Source of the DNA: Fen-1254 sp963769605
Lineage (GTDB): Bacteria > Bacteroidota > Ignavibacteria > UBA10030
NCBI GenBank assembly: GCA_963769605.1
Contig: CAVYML010000009.1
Coordinates: 124,001-188,000 of the forward strand
Direction: 5' to 3'
Length of the DNA: 64,000 nt
Below are positions 17,084 through 24,252 of the stretch, one piece after another. The notes under the pieces are model-generated. The model was not told the origin of the DNA. It did not search any database and saw only the letters and a list, made by a program, of their open reading frames with translations. Numbering within the stretch: the first letter of the stretch is position 1; each line of letters starts with the position of its first letter. A program made the translations under genes and the position numbers.

Positions 17084-17155
17084 TCCGCGGTAGCTCAATG
17101 GTAGAGCATCCGGCTGTTAACCGGAGGGTTGTAGGTTCGAGCCCTACCCGCGGAG
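17084..17155 (+). tRNA. trnN-GTT: tRNA-Asn (anticodon GTT)
   Basis: A complete cloverleaf. The acceptor TCCGCGG pairs with CCGCGGA, the D arm is GCTC/GAGC, and the anticodon arm is TCCGG-CTGTTAA-CCGGA with GTT at 34-36. The variable loop is GGGTT and the T arm is GTAGG-TTCGAGC-CCTAC. The discriminator is G; CCA is not encoded. It sits between two rearranged copies of itself and is the only functional-looking one. Confidence 0.95.
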
Positions 17156-17156
17156 C

Positions 17157-17183
17157 AAAAAGCCTGAAGTATTCAGGCTTTTT
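17157..17183 (+). terminator. Intrinsic terminator of tRNA-Asn
   Basis: AAAAAGCCTGAA (17157-17168), a GTA loop and TTCAGGCTTTTT (17172-17183) form a perfect 12-bp stem ending in Ts, 2 nt after the tRNA. The GIY-YIG start codon is only 6 nt beyond it. Confidence 0.85.
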
Positions 17184-17189
17184 CATTTT

Positions 17190-17447
17190 ATGAGCTACTT
17201 CATTTACATCCTTCATTCAATATCCGCAAATAAATACTATGTCGGTTCATCTGAAGATCCACAGAGAAGACTCTTATTCCATAACACTATCGAAAAAGGA
17301 TTTACTTTGCGGTATAGACCATGGACTCTGGTTTTTACGAAATCCTTCCCTACGAAAGCGGAAACTCAACAAATGGAACGTAAGATCAAAAAATGGAAAA
17401 GCAAATCCATGCTTCTCCGGATCATCAATGGTGATCTGCATCTCTAA
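17190..17447 (+). CDS. Small stand-alone GIY-YIG nuclease-family protein
   Basis: An 85-residue single-domain GIY-YIG protein. It has FIYILHS (the GIY strand), YYVGSS (the YIG strand), the helix RRLLFHN with the catalytic-type Arg, the YRPWTLV strand, and the Glu in the helix AETQQMERKIKKW. It is of the UPF0213/YhbQ size class. It follows the tRNA-Asn terminator with no recognisable ribosome binding site, and its stop abuts the second tRNA-Asn fragment (17448). A decayed second copy stands in the same position after that fragment, so tRNA and nuclease appear to have been duplicated as one unit. The biological role is unknown. Confidence 0.85.
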   Translation: MSYFIYILHSISANKYYVGSSEDPQRRLLFHNTIEKGFTLRYRPWTLVFTKSFPTKAETQQMERKIKKWKSKSMLLRIINGDLHL

Positions 17448-17538
17448 CATCCGGCTGTTATCCCGATTGCATCGGGATGTAGGTTCCCTGTCCGACTGCT
17501 GACGCAGTCACGCAGGCGGGGAGCCCTACCCGCGGAGC
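17448..17538 (+). pseudogene. Rearranged tRNA-Asn copy 2 (hairpin element plus 3' end)
   Basis: Starts directly after the GIY-YIG stop with CATCCGGCTGTTA of the anticodon arm. It carries the same inserted element as copy 1 (TCCCGATTGCATCGGGA, TGTAGGTTC, then the ACTGC-TGAC-GCAGT hairpin) with two base differences over about 70 nt. It ends with an exact tRNA-Asn 3' part (GAGCCCTACCCGCGGAGC). The D arm and acceptor 5' side are missing. Confidence 0.75.
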
Positions 17539-17544
17539 ATAAGG

Positions 17545-17571
17545 AGTCCCGAACTATTCGGGCTTTTTCCT
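17545..17571 (+). terminator. Terminator-like hairpin after tRNA-Asn copy 2
   Basis: CCCGAA-CTA-TTCGGG followed by CTTTTTCC stands at the same distance from this broken tRNA as the real terminator from the intact one, with a different stem sequence. Confidence 0.65.
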
Positions 17572-17574
17572 TTT

Positions 17575-17652
17575 ATGGACTACTCTCTCTACACGCATTC
17601 ATTCTCTCTCCGCAGATAAATATTATATCGGCTCATCAAAAATCCTCATCCG
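17575..17652 (+). pseudogene. Remnant of a second GIY-YIG gene
   Basis: ATG-GAC-TAC at 17575 matches the start of the intact gene. After a frame change the DNA reads IHSLSADKYYIGSSKILIR, aligning with LHSISANKYYVGSSEDPQRR of the intact protein, then the similarity stops at a palindromic repeat (17658). It is about 25 codons long and not functional. Confidence 0.7.
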
Positions 17653-17661
17653 ATGTCAGAT

Positions 17662-17686
17662 GGAGCCCATCTAAAAGATGGACTCC
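17662..17686. repeat. Palindromic repeat, copy A
   Basis: GGAGCCCATCT (17662-17672), AAA, AGATGGACTCC (17676-17686), with one A/C mismatch in the stem. Same family as 20677-20707 and 44924-44956. It ends the GIY-YIG remnant. Confidence 0.8.
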
Positions 17687-17873
17687 GCCTGAATTACGAA
17701 TAACTGCTTTCCAGGAAGCTGGAAAATGACAATAATGATCCTACCTTCGTGCTTTTTCTATAGTATAAAAAACAACCCGTTGATTTTGGCTTTCCAATTT
17801 AATCCTTCACTTTTATCTTTAAGTATCAATCATCATGGAGGACACAATGTTGATTTTTCGTAATAATTCTTAT

Positions 17874-18413
17874 TTATGCATTCCAAAGATCGTTCGTGTT
17901 CATATTGTTCCCCATCAATTTTAAGTAGTAAAAGAGCTGACCTTTATGCTGAGCGAGATGAGTAATCATAAGCAAGAGATGCTGGAACAATGAAGCTTCC
18001 GGACCTCCCCAGGGTGCAGTAATTTTCCGCATCAACAATTCAGCTTCATCCATCTTCTCGATGCAGCGCAATGTCAGAATCCTGTCATTTGCAAGAAGTT
18101 CCAATGCTTGCTTTACACTGTCGACGCTGGGCAGCATTGTTGCTGGTGGCACATGCTGAGCGGTACTTACGTCTTTAGATTCCGGCTCTTCGGGCATACC
18201 CCAATCCCCCTCGATAAAACCTCGGACAGCCCTGCCGCAACCGAAGTTTGCACAGTGCATCAGGAGTTGTCCAATGGTCATCCAGTTTTTCCCTTCAGCA
18301 GGCTTCCACGAGAGATTGTTATCAGTAATCCGGCGAAAGAGTTTATCTGTGACAGCGTAATTAGCCTTGGCTTCCTCAAGAAGAATATGCTTCAATGCTA
18401 AAAAGGTTCCCAT
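17874..18413 (-). CDS. DinB-family protein
   Basis: A 179-residue four-helix-bundle protein of the DinB/YfiT group. Candidate metal-binding histidines are in the N-terminal half (LLMHCANFG) and near the C-terminus (LMITHLAQHKGQLFYYLKLMG). Relatives are metal-dependent thiol transferases or of unknown function, and several are induced by DNA damage. AAGGA 8 nt upstream decides the ATG at 18413 over 18443. The neighbouring genes are decayed, so the context says little about its job. Confidence 0.8.
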   Translation of the reverse strand: MGTFLALKHILLEEAKANYAVTDKLFRRITDNNLSWKPAEGKNWMTIGQLLMHCANFGCGRAVRGFIEGDWGMPEEPESKDVSTAQHVPPATMLPSVDSVKQALELLANDRILTLRCIEKMDEAELLMRKITAPWGGPEASLFQHLLLMITHLAQHKGQLFYYLKLMGNNMNTNDLWNA

Positions 18414-18482
18414 GTTGTTATCCTTACTACGGCAAGTTGACATTAGAGATATTCCGAGGTCGTTTTCCTAAAAACACAAAAA

Positions 18483-19420
18483 TTAATAAAATGGATTGGG
18501 ATAATTTTGCGATAACTTCCAATGCACCGGCGGCGATACTACCTGAACAGATTGGATATTTACATCGATAATATTTTGCCTTTTTTTATTGGATAAGACT
18601 TTTGACAAGAGGGATGCATTGGCTGAAGGATTCCATTCCAGATTGAATTCGTTTTGTCCTTTCTGTATTTGGCGGCTGTAACTCATTGACTGTGATGTTG
18701 CCGTGTCGGTTAGAACAATAGAGACATTCTGTAAAAAAGAAAATGTACCGAGGGAATCAGGATTATTCAATGTTTGTATCATCGGCGGCAGTGTCAGAAT
18801 ATTCGGGAATGAGAGTGAATCTGAAGTTTCAAATGTGCCTGCATTTGAAGTGTAACCAAGAACTGTGCCCTGGGGATCTGTATACCAAAGTGTCATATAA
18901 ATTGAATCCTTAAACGAGACCTGCTGTGTTGTATCGTCCACAGCGCTTAAAACAAATTTGTATACTCTTGTTCCAGCAATGGGTAGATTGAAAAATAATG
19001 TCACCGCATATAAACCTACTGCAAGAATCTATTCACCAAAGGACCTGACGAACTTCCATCCAATTCGTAAACTCCGTACGTCACGATTGAACTTTTTTGA
19101 ACTTGAAAAGCGAGAGTTGATGTCGCACCGAATGGCAGAATATCGCTTGAATAAGATTTATGGGTTTGAGCACCGGACACACCGTTTTGCTGCGATAGAT
19201 TTGAGAAATTAAGATTTGAATAAGCGCTGACTTATATTCCCTGGACCGGATGTCCATTTGAATCCTTCACATCAACTTTTACTGAAAAATTATTGGACGC
19301 GTTATTTGGACCTACAGGATTATTCCTGCACGAAGTACCTGCAAGAAATAAAAATAATATTACAACCTTGAATGTTTGATGCATACGATTCATCCAAATT
19401 GCACGCATTTCTGTCTTCAT
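18483..19420 (-). pseudogene. Lipoprotein with a truncated T9SS sorting domain, broken into three frames
   Basis: The ATG at 19420 (GGAGGG upstream) starts a lipoprotein signal (VVILFLFLAGTSC) and runs to a stop at 19232. A second frame continues the same protein (VSAYSNLNFSNLSQQNG... to PLVNRFLQ, stop near 19019). A third frame carries the remainder down to 18483. The last residues are WKLSQNYPNPF, the beginning of a type IX sorting domain, cut by a stop where about 70 more residues are expected. Two frameshifts and a lost C-terminus make this a decayed surface-protein gene. Function unknown. Confidence 0.75.
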
Positions 19421-19478
19421 TTTTCCCTCCATATTCGTCAGAATGTATAATACTTTTTCGATGCTACGTGTTTTCAAT

Positions 19479-20138
19479 TTATTTGATATCCCCATAATAT
19501 TTCCAATTACCAAGTCTTCCGTCTCTGTCTACTTGCACTTTTATTCCATTATTTCGATTTACCAAAGAAAGTGCAGTATATTGGATGGTATCCGGGCTTA
19601 TGATGCAGGAGTATGATGCGTTATCGTTTATAGCCAACTTCGCTGGGATTTGATACCCAAGAAATGAACCTCCGCCTCCGCCCATTGAAATCGGCCTTAT
19701 TCGATACTGATAACAATTTGCCGCAAGATTATTGAGATCATTCATCATTGCATCTTTGATTTGTTGTGCTTCTGCAATGGCCTTGCTTCTTTTGACTCCA
19801 TCAGACTTTTCATATGCCCATCCTGACTCTCCTTTATTCCAGTATAGCCACGCATTGCCGTCCTCGTCAAGCAGCGTATCGGCTTTTATTTCAAATCGTA
19901 TCGCCCGACCGCCAAAAAAGATAAGTGTAACGAGAGATGAATCCGACTCGTATGTGCCGAAGATATTTACCTTTTCCTGATGAAGGAAGGCGGTATTGTT
20001 TCCTCTTAATTCGAAATAATTCATCGGCGACTTCTTTTGGAAATATACTTTTGTTTTAGGCGGTTCGGCTGCGCAGCCCGCTAAAATAACATTTAAAATT
20101 CCGATAATGATTAAATGCTGAACGATTTTCATAGACAT
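19479..20138 (-). CDS. Hypothetical lipoprotein
   Basis: A 219-residue protein with a lipoprotein signal (IIIGILNVILAGC, Cys at about residue 22), so probably anchored in a membrane facing the periplasm or surface. The middle contains a helical segment (KRSKAIAEAQQIKDAMMNDL) followed by YRIRPISMGGGGGSFLGYQIP, a glycine-run motif I associate with hypothetical proteins of Ignavibacteria-type genomes. GAGGA 6 nt before the ATG at 20138 supports the start. It overlaps the longer ORF of the neighbouring pseudogene but not its chosen start. Function unknown. Confidence 0.7.
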   Translation of the reverse strand: MSMKIVQHLIIIGILNVILAGCAAEPPKTKVYFQKKSPMNYFELRGNNTAFLHQEKVNIFGTYESDSSLVTLIFFGGRAIRFEIKADTLLDEDGNAWLYWNKGESGWAYEKSDGVKRSKAIAEAQQIKDAMMNDLNNLAANCYQYRIRPISMGGGGGSFLGYQIPAKLAINDNASYSCIISPDTIQYTALSLVNRNNGIKVQVDRDGRLGNWKYYGDIK

Positions 20139-20676
20139 AGCCGTTCCTCTATCTGAATATTTAATGAAGTCTTCTTAATGAATACTCTACGACACAGTGT
20201 AACAATATTTTTTGTCCCTATTGTAATTAAGAAAACATTCTCCCGTTTTAGGGAACATCATATTCATGCTTCGCCCGTAATTACGGCAATAATTTTTAAT
20301 CGTTTTTGAATATGCGCCCCTTCCAGCGATACCGCCCTGAAAAACTAACTGCAAGCGCTGCAACCGTTGAAAGTTATGCCATCATGCAATGAAATGCAAG
20401 CAGTCTTTTTGATCTCAGGCGTACATAATAAATCCCCGACGCACCCAAACGCCGGGGATAATTGAGGCAAATGCGTTGCCGGGGAGACAACGCATATTTA
20501 ACATACAAATCACTTATAAATTTATCAAATTTTGTATTGCTGCAAATTCGATTTTCTCTATAACTGATCAGTAACTGGTAAACGATGATCATCCGCAGCA
20601 GAAACATTGAGAAAAAAGGCAGTTTCTATTTTTAGGGACGCCTTCGTTTGATTTATTTCTTCCTTGAAAACAATCA
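20139..20676. other. Gene-free interval with two GC-rich hairpins
   Basis: No credible gene. Two strong folds stand out in AT-rich DNA: a TCCCCG/CGGGGA hairpin at about 20433-20459 and ATGCGTTG/CAACGCAT (about 20470-20494, loop CCGGGGAGA). They may be 3' ends of former genes. Confidence 0.45.
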
Positions 20677-20707
20677 GATGGAGCCCATCGAACAGATGGA
20701 CTCCATC
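20677..20707. repeat. Palindromic repeat, copy B
   Basis: GATGGAGCCCATC (20677-20689), GAACA, GATGGACTCCATC (20695-20707), with one mismatch. It lies 10 nt after the stop of the T9SS sorting-domain fragment, the position of a terminator. Confidence 0.8.
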
Positions 20708-20716
20708 GAATGACGC

Positions 20717-21067
20717 TTATTTGAGTAAAACGAGTTTTTTTGTTTGAGTGTATGAGCCAGCCTGTAAACGATAGAAATAAATTCCACTCGACATCTTTGC
20801 CGCATTCCATTGCCGCGTATATGTTCCTGCCGGCATTTCTTCGGAAACAATGGTTGCCACTTCTCTTCCGATGATATCGAACACTTTCAGTGATACAAAC
20901 GATTGTGATGGGAGACTAAAAGAAATAGTCGTTGACGGATTGAAAGGATTAGGATAGTTCTGAGCAAGAGAAAAAGTCTGAGGAGCATCGGACTTACTTG
21001 CCGGTACACTCGTTAATACCATTATATTTGCAAGCTCGTATGAAAGGATTACATTATATCCAAAATC
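20717..21067 (-). pseudogene. Orphan type IX secretion C-terminal sorting domain, cut by an IS
   Basis: The minus strand reads SDFGYNVILSYELANIMVLTSVPASKSDAP and then a complete type A sorting domain: FSLAQNYPNPFNPSTTISF, VFDIIGREVATIV, PAGTYTRQWNAAKMSSGIYFYRL and the basic end TKKLVLLK. Such domains sit at the end of large exported proteins. Here the upstream part ends at the insertion sequence (21068). With the IS removed in silico, the frame meets a TAA five codons beyond the junction, so the rest of the gene was already lost or rearranged. It may still be translated from ATG 21022 as a 101-residue peptide but would lack a signal peptide. Confidence 0.75.
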
Positions 21068-21073
21068 ACTACT

Positions 21074-22400
21074 GTCCGGTTAAGGAGCAGTAGGATGCTT
21101 GTAAGTTCTTTGAAATAAACGAGATATTAGGAAAATAATTTTCATCGATTTGAATTTCATTGTTCCAAAAATGAGATTAATATCATACGATTGTCTCATT
21201 TTTCAGGAACTGTGGCATGAATATTGGAAGAACAGTCTTTGCACGATCATCGACTACATCGATGAATATATTTTCAAAACAATCGTCGATAAACATCATG
21301 GCAACTCTCGCGTTCGGAACTTTACGTGTTGGGAACAATTCCTTTGTATGTTCTTCGCGCAACTGACCAACAGAGAAAGTTTGCGTGATGTAGAAACTTG
21401 TCTGCGCGCTGTTGGACGAAAGCTTTATCATGCCGGAATACGTTCACGCGTTTCTCGATCAACGCTCGCCGAAGCAAATGAACGTCGTCCGTGGCTGATG
21501 TATCATGATCTTGCTCAACATTTAATTCAAGAAGCACGCCAGTTATATCGTGATGAAAAATTGTTCGCAGAGATCACGACAGCTGTGTATGCATTTGATT
21601 CTACAACCATAGATCTCTGCTTAACTCTTTTTCCTTGGGCACATGCAGCCGTTTACAAGAGAACAAATGCAGCGATCAAGGTTCATACGCTGTTCGATGT
21701 GCAGCAGAAAATACCCACATTTATTAGGATTTCTGCCGCTATGGTGCATGATGTCAACTTTATGGATGCGCTGGCATATGAGCCAGGTGCGTTTTACGTT
21801 TTCGATCGAGGATATGTCGACTTCTCTCGTCTCAAGCGCATTGATACTGAAAAAGCATTCTTTGTTATCCGAGCAAAACGTTCCTTACGATTCACGAGAA
21901 TCGAATCATTACAAGTTGACAAGACAACAGGAATTATGGTCGATCAGAAAATCAAATTAGATGTCTACTACTCCCTTCGCGATTATCCCGATTATTTGCG
22001 TCGAATTAAATATTGCGATCAGGAACACGATCAGACCTATGTTTATCTCACGAATAATTTTGTCTTAAGTGCGTTCACCATTGCTCAGCTTTATCGTGCT
22101 CGCTGGGAAATCGAATTATTTTTTAAATGGATCAAGCAACATTTGCATATCAAATCATTTTTCGGAACAAGTTCCAATGCGGTGAAAACTCAAATTTGGA
22201 TTGCCGTCTCCGTCTATGTTCTCGTTGCCATTATGCGTAAAAAATTAAATGTCGATCTTTCCTTATACACAATCTTACAAATATTGAGTATTTCGTTATT
22301 CGAGAAAGTCCCTATGTACCAACTACTTACAGAAAATCAACCGCACTTATTATCGTCATCAAATTATAACCAATTGAATCTATTCAACTTATAACCGGAC
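21074..22400 (+). mobile_element. IS4-family insertion sequence with 6-bp target duplication
   Basis: A 1,327-bp element bounded by GTCCGGTTA and its complement TAACCGGAC, flanked on both sides by ACTACT (21068-21073 and 22401-22406), read as the target-site duplication. It contains a single transposase gene. It interrupts the region upstream of the orphan sorting domain. The duplication is exact, pointing to a fairly recent insertion. Confidence 0.85.
21217..22394 (+). CDS. IS4-family transposase with an early one-base frameshift
   Basis: A DDE transposase with an N-terminal DUF4372-like region (NFTCWEQFLCMFFAQLTNRESLRD), catalytic Asp in YAFDSTTID and FDRGYVDF, and a perfect IS4 YREK signature: Y-x2-R-x3-E-x6-K in YRARWEIELFFKWIK. 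It ends SSNYNQLNLFNL as relatives do. The natural start is ATG 21217 (AGGAA upstream) giving MNIGRTVFA; the frame then breaks at about 21244, where one base is missing, and continues as IIDYIDEYIFKTIV. The apparent longer ORF from 21150 is an artefact of that shift. Either the element is inactivated or this is a sequencing indel. Confidence 0.88.
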
Positions 22401-22406
22401 ACTACT

Positions 22407-23432
22407 GATCGAAATTTGATATTAAATATGACTTCGACGGTCATCTAAATACTGCAACATTATCAATTTTAGGTGGTTTATTAATAGGACAGAAGATTAG
22501 TCTAAAATAAATATTTTCATAATTGCTCAGCGTATTTTGATGTATCGCTGTTTTTGCAGCCGACGGCGACATCCTGCGGCGGGCAGGCTGACTTCGGGAA
22601 TCCTCCGCGGTCACCGCCCGCGGCTACAGGGAAGATCATAAGCATCAAGAACATGCTGAGTAAATACATGTTTTCATAAATAGCTTGAGCGGTTAAAATT
22701 TATTTCAAAAAGAACAACAATTGGAATATTGACATTGCAATATACAATAAGCGCTAAAATATGTCAATATTATTAACATAGATATTACTATAGTGTTCAT
22801 ATAATCAACACTTTTCCATTAAAAATAATTCCATTTCATTTGATTGCCATCACAATAATGGATGATTTTATATTGAAAACCAGGCAAAACAAATTAATAT
22901 GGCTTCAGCGAATGTCTCGAAATGTAGACTAATAGGATCTCGGAGAGTAATTTTTTAAGCTATCGCACAATCATTTTCCCTTTAACGCTAAGACTGCGTT
23001 AAAAGTCAAGTTTCTGTTTTTTAATATCTTTAATTTGCTTTCTCATGGATTTTCATTTAAGGTATAGATGCTCACCTTCGCCTTCTGGCTTCCAAAAATA
23101 ATTACAAATGCACTTATTCGTGATGTTTAGACGTAAGCCTAATTCTCTCCGATGCATGGGCTGATTAATTGATATCCAATCTCGTTCATTTGATCGTCGG
23201 CATTTTTTTGAATTAATATTATCTGGAAACTAATCGACGATAAAAATACTTTACGATATGATCCGCTATTCAAGACTAATGATTTATTCGTCTTTTTTAC
23301 TCGGAGCTATAGATTTCATCTCGCACAATGTCATGAAATAGACCTTGTTTCTTCGCGGAAATCTTGTTTTCTTTACATAAACATTGAAGCAAGAATCTCC
23401 GCCGATTGATTTTAATTTGCAAGGTATAAGGT
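22407..23432. other. About 1 kb without a gene
   Basis: AT-rich, with stops in all frames. Just after the IS the plus strand reads DFDGHLNTATLSILGGLLIG-QKISLK followed by a stop at 22508, which could be the tail of a lost gene but is too short to call. A GC-rich island (22545-22635) starts with an 18-nt string (TCGCTGTTTTTGCAGCCG) also present at 58434-58451. Nothing else is recognised. Confidence 0.5.
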
Positions 23433-24143
23433 ATGGGTCGCATTTTCGAAAAACGAAAATATAAAATGTTCGCGCGTTTCGCGCGGATGTCGAAAGCATT
23501 CAACCGCATTGGACGCGATATCAATATCGCTGTCAAAGCAGGTGGCCCGGACCCGAAAACCAATCCCAGGCTTCGCTTTACCCTCCAAAACGCGAAAAGT
23601 GTAAACATGCCGAAAGACCGCGTGGATGCGGCTATTAAGCGCGCGACGGAAAAAGACACGACCGGATATCAGGAAATTATTTATGAAGGCTATGCACCGC
23701 ACGGTATTGCCATTATCATTGAATGTGCGACCGATAATCCAACACGGACTGTCGCTAACATTCGCCATCATTTCTCCAAATGCAACGGATCTCTCGGTAA
23801 TTCCGGTTCTATAGCTTTTCTGTTCGAGCGAAAAGGTCTCATCCGTATTTCCCTGTCAAAAATCACCGATGTTGAAGAATTCGAACTCGATGCCATTGAT
23901 CATGGATTAGATGATTTAGCGCAGGACGGCGAGGAACTTCATATCTATACTTCATTCCACGATTACGGAAAAATGCAAAAGTTTCTTGAAGAGAAGGGAA
24001 TAGAAATTATCAGTGCGGAACTTCAATTCATTCCAACCACACAAAAAGAATTACCGGATGGCCAGGCAAAAGAAGTACAGGATCTCCTGGAAAAACTCGA
24101 AGAAGACGACAACGTGCAGTCCGTTTTTCATAATATGGCTTAA
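23433..24143 (+). CDS. YebC/PmpR-family protein
   Basis: A 236-residue protein. It has the YebC N-terminal basic domain (GRIFEKRKYKMFARFARMSKAFNRIGRDINIAVKAGGPDPKTNPRLR) with NMPKDRVDAAIKRA, then YEGYAPHGIAIIIECATDNPTRT and the acidic C-terminal domains. YebC proteins have been described as transcription regulators and, more recently, as translation factors that help ribosomes pass proline stretches. The FARMSKAFNRIGRDI form is the variant typical of Bacteroidota. It stands alone on the plus strand beside the decayed region. Confidence 0.9.
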   Translation: MGRIFEKRKYKMFARFARMSKAFNRIGRDINIAVKAGGPDPKTNPRLRFTLQNAKSVNMPKDRVDAAIKRATEKDTTGYQEIIYEGYAPHGIAIIIECATDNPTRTVANIRHHFSKCNGSLGNSGSIAFLFERKGLIRISLSKITDVEEFELDAIDHGLDDLAQDGEELHIYTSFHDYGKMQKFLEEKGIEIISAELQFIPTTQKELPDGQAKEVQDLLEKLEEDDNVQSVFHNMA

Positions 24144-24147
24144 CTTA

Positions 24148-24238
24148 GTTCTTGGTTCTTGGTTCTTGGTTCTTGGTTCTTGGTTCTTGATTCTTAGTTC
24201 TTGGTTACTTACTACGAACCACGAACTACGAACTACGA
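24148..24238. repeat. Heptanucleotide array between the YebC gene and the barrel gene
   Basis: Thirteen 7-nt units in unbroken phase: GTTCTTG (five perfect copies), ATTCTTA, GTTCTTG, GTTACTT, then ACTACGA-type units (ACTACGA, ACCACGA, ACTACGA, ACTACGA, ATCACGA). The unit switches from a GTTCTTG to an ACTACGA type halfway while the phase is kept. It fills the gap between two convergent genes. Confidence 0.88.
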
Positions 24239-24252
24239 ATCACGAACTCCCC

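Noticed and set aside
20717..21022. Stand-alone small secreted protein
   Set aside because: It is a complete sorting domain but has no signal peptide, so it would not reach the periplasm where T9SS acts; treated as a gene fragment.
21150..21216. Transposase start at the first ORF ATG (21150)
   Set aside because: The first residues in that frame do not match the family; the true N-terminus (MNIGRTVFA) lies in another frame from 21217, joined by a one-base shift.
22407..22509. C-terminal gene fragment after the IS (DFDGHLNTATLSILGGLLIG)
   Set aside because: It looks protein-like, but only about 32 codons are open and a stop lies just before the IS junction; not enough to call.
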